Assembly (NCBI GenBank): GCA_000181795.3
Contig: CM012954.1
Span: forward strand, 3,286,524 to 3,350,523
Direction of reading: 5' to 3'
Origin: Trichinella spiralis
Lineage: Eukaryota > Nematoda > Enoplea > Trichinellida > Trichinellidae
DNA length: 64,000 nt
Shown: positions 58,890 through 64,000 of the stretch, piece by piece
Position numbering within the stretch: position 1 is the first letter of the stretch
Layout: each line of letters starts with the position of its first letter
Translations under genes and position numbers: made by a program
Notes under the pieces: model-generated
The model's input: only the letters and a program-made list of their open reading frames with translations
What the model was told of the DNA's origin: nothing
Database searches by the model: none

Positions 58890-61276
58890 AAATGACACTT
58901 GTTGGAATTGTATTTGATTCACTTTATTTTACATTCGGTTTTGTTATTTGATTTTTTTTTCATTTCTTAAAATTCAAATTGGAAAAAAACAAAAGAAAAA
59001 TACGAAAACATATCTTGCAATTTCAGTTTTTGTTGCAATTATCTTTTACATTGTTTGCTTTACAAAATAGCTTTTCCAAAGCAAAATTGCAGACGATTGT
59101 ACTTTTTGGTGTTGATTGAGTGAATGAGACGATCGATCAGTTACCGGTGGTGGGTGATTATCAGCAACAAGGCAGAGGCGGTCGGCTTTGTGTACGCGGC
59201 GCTCAACAGTGCGGCAAAAGTGTCGAATTTAGTTAATCGACAACATTGTGCAGCGCTAGCATCACACTTTCGTCAAGCTTTCGTTTCTTAGATTTTGTTT
59301 TTGTTGTCAGTTTTCCTTTGGTTGATCTCAGTTGAGCATTTCACAAGTTCCACTGGCATGTCGTTGAAGTGGAAATGGAACTTATTAAGCGAAAAGTTCA
59401 AGCAGCATGCTTCTTCTTATTCTTCTTCTGTTTTCTTTTTCATATTATTATTATTATTAATCTTCCATATCCATACTTGGAGCAGTTCATAATTGTTATT
59501 TTTCATCGTTAATCGAATTGGATAAAAAATTTAAAGCTGACTTTATTGAAAATAGCAGTGGTTTCGCTTGGGTGAGGCTAAATTTGTTCAGTATGTCACA
59601 TTTTTCGCATTCTGCGTTGATAGCTGAAAATAAATCTCAACAAATGACACACGCCTATTTGTTCGACTAGCCGCTGTATGTTGTTTGGGTGTAAATTTAT
59701 TTTTATCAACACATTATTATTAGTATTATTATTCTTTATATCCATCCCGTTTGCACTGGATACAAACCAAATAATTTCTGCTTAGACTTTTTCTGAAACA
59801 AGCCATCTTTCAGAGAATTTGCCGAAGATCAATTTTTTATTTCCTTAGCTGTTTCCACTTTTGGATGCTGCAGTTTCGCTTTTGGCAAAGTTGAGTCCGT
59901 TTTCATGTCCATGAGAAGTGAGCTCTGTGTTCCCATGTTGTCAGTTTGATAAATTTTCCTCAATTTGACAGTTTCGTTTTGGAATTTCGTCACAATCGAT
60001 CGGCTTTGACATTTGGCGCCTCATTTTGTCAGAATTGAGCATCCCTTTCTAGACACGCTTGACGTCTGCAATCAATCACCGACTTTCTGAAGTACAGCAA
60101 TTCATTTTCCGGTGATTGAACTCCAACAAACGAAAAAACGAAACTATACATATTATAATTATCAATTTTTCAAAATTCTGTTTCCCATTCTATACAATTG
60201 CTTATCTGTTTTTTTTATTGTTTTTTAATGTTTAAAGAAGTTTAAAATAAAAAATTATCATTTCTTCTTTATCAGTCACATTTTAAAAGATTTTCTTCCA
60301 CTTCTTCGATAAGCAATAAACAAATAAATAAGCAAACATGTTGTTTTGTGGGCGTCGATGAAAAAAGAAAATGAGTACGTAGTATATTAAAATAACATTC
60401 TCTGACGTTTCTCTCCATCCATTTAATTGTATATTTTAAAATGCACCATTGTGCAACAAATGTTTGCCGTCGTTGTTATTCAAGCATTAATTCAGCTTAA
60501 TTTACCTGCTTGTCAATATTTTTGTACTGTAAAACATACTGTGGATAATTTATCAATATTCAAATTGTATTAATTGCTGATGGAATTAATATTGATTTTC
60601 AGTAATTAAGTCACGCAATGAACACGCAGTGCCGAAACAGTCCATTGCTGTACTGAACGTGAAAACGATATACAGGAAAGAAAAACTACCTTACCGTCTG
60701 TCTGATTTGCAGGCTTGATTTGCTGATCACGTTCAAAAACAAGAAGAAAAATATCATTTATATATTTTCAAATATACATTTGTGATGAAACATGGACAAT
60801 ATTTATCTTTAATTTGGCCTGTTAGAAGCAGAACTCTAAAATTCTGAGAAAAACTCTACTACCTTCGTTTAAAAATAATAAAAGTAAAAAATCAAATCAT
60901 CTCTGAAACAGATTTACTTTTTAACGTATTTTTGAACTTTTATTTAAATAAAAACTTTTAAGAGTACGCGATAGACTTTGTTTGGTATCGTATTACTTGT
61001 CGACTTAAATCATTTCACTACTTGATTCAAACGGATGCATTGCAGCTAGCTATTGATACTTAATTTCTAATTGTACTGTGTTAAACAAGTGGATCGCCGA
61101 AACAAGATCATTTGACGTTGATGGTTATTATGTGAAGGTTTGTCTTTTTTTCCACGATCACTTACGAACAACTTGCCGGAAAAGATTTCCCAGTAGCGCT
61201 CCGGTTCGAATGTGAGCATTGTTCTTTGGTATTGTTTTCGAAATTTTATCGACACCATATATCTAGACAAACAAAG
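58890..61276. other. spacer, SFT2 to the two-helix protein gene
   Basis: AT-rich, holding the SFT2 3' UTR (AATAAA near 59625). A GC-richer patch at 59140-59240 may be a leader exon or promoter of the next gene. No protein gene recognised. Confidence 0.5.
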
Positions 61277-62571
61277 ATGAGAAACATGTACACCAACCCG
61301 GCGACCAACAGAAGCGGCTCTCATCGGGAGCGGCTGCGTACACATCTCATATTTGGACCAGCTCCAAATCGACTGGCGCGAAAATCTCGGCGTCGCAAAG
61401 GTATGGAAAATTTACTGTTTTGCATTGTAAATTTTTGAATTTTATCAGTTCATTAAGTTAATGCACTTCAATTCATATTAGGTGCTAATTTGCAAAAGCC
61501 AACGTCGATTCAGCATGATGTGGCCGTGCAGACACCGTTGGAACTTGATCCGTCGCAGTGGACAGGCAACCAACGGGTTGTTCACTACGGGCCGATGGCT
61601 TACCGCGATCCGTACATTTATTATTATCCGAAAGGATGGAATGTGCTTTATCCGGCCCAGTTTGGATTTTTTCCATACCGGACAAGAAAATTTCGTGGTT
61701 CCAGTCCGATAGTTTGCCTATCGGCGTTTGGAGTTTTCTGTTCAATCGGTGGTGCTGTTATGACTTACTTGGCTTATTATGTTCTATTTTTGGAAGACGA
61801 TCAACCGTTGCATCCTATTCAGGTACACTGTTATTATTATTATTATTTATTTTGACTTTTTTTCCGGTTGTTTTCAAGTATTTTGTTCTTGTTGCAGATT
61901 GTAGGCCCATTTTTGCTTTTCGTTGGTATTTGGTTGTTGCTGATCGGATCTCTTTGGTGGCTGTGTTCGTTGAATCTTTGCAGCGAACATTTGAGACACA
62001 CGCAACCGCATCACGTGAAACCGAGAAAAATTGTTCGACAAGACGATGAATTTCAGGTATATATCTAACGGGCCGACTGTTCATTTCTGTCTGTTGATTT
62101 ATTTATTTGACAATAAACGTCAAGTCATTTGTTTGTTTGTTTGTTTGTTTTCATGTGTAAGCTTTCAGATGCCAAAGATTCGGAAGAACGTGGCCGAAAA
62201 TTCACCATATTTGCCTCCTCCGCCACCGCCGCTTCCAGTGTTGCAGAACGCTTGCACTGATCTCTCGCTGTACGAACCAGTGAAAGAGATGAAACTCTAC
62301 CCACCGGCGTAAGCAATGCTTTACAGTTGAAAAATACTAGCTTGTTATTAATTAATTCGTTTCGCTGATCCTGGTGTTCAGTTTTCCAGGTGTCGGATCT
62401 TTGAATTTGTCCACCTCATCAGTGTCGTACGTGACTCCTTATGGAACGTTGCGTAAGACAAGCAATCACGGTGACGAAACATCTTTGGTTTTTGAAAATC
62501 ACAGCTTTGCACCCACACTCAGAGACGGTACAACTCGAAGTACAAGCTTCAGACTCGCTCGACGTCCATAA
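61277..62571 (+). CDS. two-membrane-segment, proline-rich protein of unknown function
   Basis: Not recognised. Five exons, 61277-61400, 61482-61822, 61898-62056, 62169-62308 and 62382-62571, give 317 residues with consistent phases. Layout: a basic N-terminus (NRLARKSRRRKG, residues 31-42), a Tyr-rich segment (residues 78-107, with YGPMAYRDPYIYYYPKGW), membrane helix 1 at about 116-144, a short acidic loop (LEDDQPLHP), membrane helix 2 at about 156-180 (GPFLLFVGIWLLLIG), then a cytoplasmic-type tail with six prolines (224-229) and a Ser/Thr/Arg-rich end. Two close helices with a G-P at the start of the second recall TMEM200-like proteins, but this is only a resemblance. ATG 61277 follows TATATCTAG; ATG 61286 is an alternative. 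Confidence 0.8.
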
Positions 62572-63012
62572 TAAGATGCAAATTTAAAATTACTTTTTGA
62601 TATATGTATTTATACGTTTTTCTAAATTATGGCCTTTATTTTATTGAATTTCGGTGCTTTTCATATTGTTGAAAACGATCTAGTCGAAAAGGCGGTTTCT
62701 TATATGATGAAATCTCTTTTATTTCCTTTCTCTTTCTCTAATTCGATTTTTACAATATATATGCTTTGAAAATTCGATATTGATAGTTTAATTTGTTTTT
62801 AGTTGTAGAAAATAGTGAAAATTTTATTATTACCACTATTATTATTGCATCCGTTTTACTGGATGTGCAAAAAAATTTTTTAAGTAAACATAGCTTTTTT
62901 GATCAGAAACATGTTTTCAGTGTGTTTGTCGACAGTTTAATTTGCCCACAGTATTTTGGCCTGTTTTTGCTGTGCATTCTTCAATTTTCATTTTAGCGAC
63001 CAAAACAAAGCA
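62572..63012. other. spacer before the p38 kinase gene
   Basis: AT-rich 3' UTR and promoter DNA. CAATTTTCATTTTAG ending at 62996 is a good acceptor 17 bases before the kinase ATG. Confidence 0.55.
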
Positions 63013-63953
63013 ATGAAAGTAGACTATCAGAGCTTGGAGTTGAACAAAACTGAATGGAAAGTACCAAACTATTATGAAGATTTGATTCCAGTTGGACACG
63101 GAGCTTATGGATGTGTCTGGTATGTTTTTGGAGAATGTTCGTTAGTTTTTAATTTCGTTGATTAAATCATTCATTGTTCTAAGTTACATTTTCAATGCTG
63201 CTGTCATTATATAATTATAATTGTTCTGCTGTTGTTGTTTCAAATTCCATTGCAGCTCTGCGCGGGATAAACGACGGGGCACGAAAGTGGCAATCAAGAA
63301 GCTGATGCGCCCTTTCCAAAGCGCTACACATGCCAAACGCACATTCCGAGAATTGAAAGTGCTCAAGCACATGAAGCATGAAAACGTGAGAGTTAGCTGG
63401 CTAGTTAGCTGAACTGGCTAGCTTGTCAGCTTGTTATAAATTTGCGCTATAAATATTCACATAAAGTGATGTAAACATGTTTCGCTGTATGCTCTTTTCA
63501 TTAGCAATTATTTTCAGTTATCATCATTTGTGTAGCATTCTTGAATTTACTTCATTATCTTTACTTTACAGTATAATTATTTTTTAATATTTTTTGAACT
63601 GCATTTTTTTCTGTCGATCACTGCATGAAAATGTTACTGAAAAGAAATCAGAATTTTTTAATTTGATTTTTTCTGTATTTTTAAAATATTTATTTGAAAA
63701 TTATTTTCAGGTGATTGATTTGGTTGATTTATTTACCTGTGATGAATCCGCCGAATCTCTCACTGATGTGTAAGGGATGCATTTTGTTGTATTTCGGAAA
63801 CAAACGTGTACAATATTTGCATTTTGATTTTTGTTTTTCAGATATATGGCTTCTTCACTGATGGGCACCGATTTGAGCAATATTTTAAAAATTCAGCAGC
63901 TCACTGAAGATCACGTTCAATTTTTAGTTTATCAAATTTTACGCGGCCTCAAA
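63013..63953 (+). CDS. pmk-1: p38 mitogen-activated protein kinase (5' part)
   Basis: Stress- and immunity-responsive MAP kinase. Four exons are inside the window, 63013-63119, 63256-63385, 63711-63769 and 63842-63953; the gene continues beyond the last donor (GTAGAA at 63954). About 136 residues are visible: [18 protein letters not shown], the glycine-rich loop [25 protein letters not shown] with the ATP-binding lysine, [19 protein letters not shown] (helix C with its Glu), [19 protein letters not shown], the hinge region [13 protein letters not shown] and [10 protein letters not shown]. This order and wording is p38, not ERK or JNK. The catalytic loop and TGY activation motif lie beyond the window edge. 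The symbol is by analogy with the C. elegans p38 gene; paralogues cannot be separated here. Confidence 0.93.
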
Positions 63954-64000
63954 GTAGAAGAATTATGATAATTTGAATAATTATCATTTTTATTGTAAAT

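Overview
This window is nuclear DNA from a eukaryote, almost certainly a nematode. It is strongly AT-rich. Most genes are split by GT-AG introns, several introns exceed 2 kb, and simple-sequence repeats are frequent. The protein evidence is a seven-helix receptor with the hallmarks of the nematode SRA/SRAB chemoreceptor group, plus plasma-membrane calcium pump, calmodulin-like and p38 kinase genes of animal type. A Dorylaimia (Trichinella-like) nematode would fit the base composition and long introns, but the species cannot be fixed from the sequence. I assembled all gene models by hand from reading frames and splice sites; every internal junction given keeps the frame and aligns with the known protein family where one exists.

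Layout. Bases 1-2169 hold the 3' part of a PUS7/TruD tRNA pseudouridine synthase gene (+). Next come an intronless MGMT-type DNA repair gene (+, 2304-2858), an intronless DPH3 (+, 3556-3798) and pyruvate dehydrogenase E1 beta (+, six exons, 4388-6359). On the minus strand follow a two-exon SRA/SRAB-like chemoreceptor (10179-6691) and cyclophilin E (PPIE: RRM plus cyclophilin, 11639-10466). Ribosomal protein uS10/RPS20 (+) ends at 12728. A 22.8 kb stretch then has no recognisable gene but contains several exon-like islands with good splice sites. These may be 5' exons of the pump gene, or an unrecognised gene.

The plasma-membrane Ca2+-ATPase gene (+) starts at 35537 with 15 common exons. It has two alternative last exons (43431-43835 and 45881-46186), giving predicted proteins of 1253 and 1220 residues. 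An SFT2-family Golgi transport protein (+, 49007-58889) has an 8.9 kb intron that contains a complete four-EF-hand calmodulin-like gene on the opposite strand (53419-52858). A five-exon two-membrane-segment protein of unknown function (+, 61277-62571) and the 5' part of a p38 MAP kinase (+, from 63013) complete the window.

No prokaryotic operon, phage, CRISPR array, rRNA, tRNA or recognisable transposon was seen. The best observations are the two swappable PMCA C-termini, each completing the calmodulin-binding helix and each ending in a PDZ-type motif, the calmodulin-like gene nested in SFT2, and the phase-compatible exon islands upstream of PMCA.
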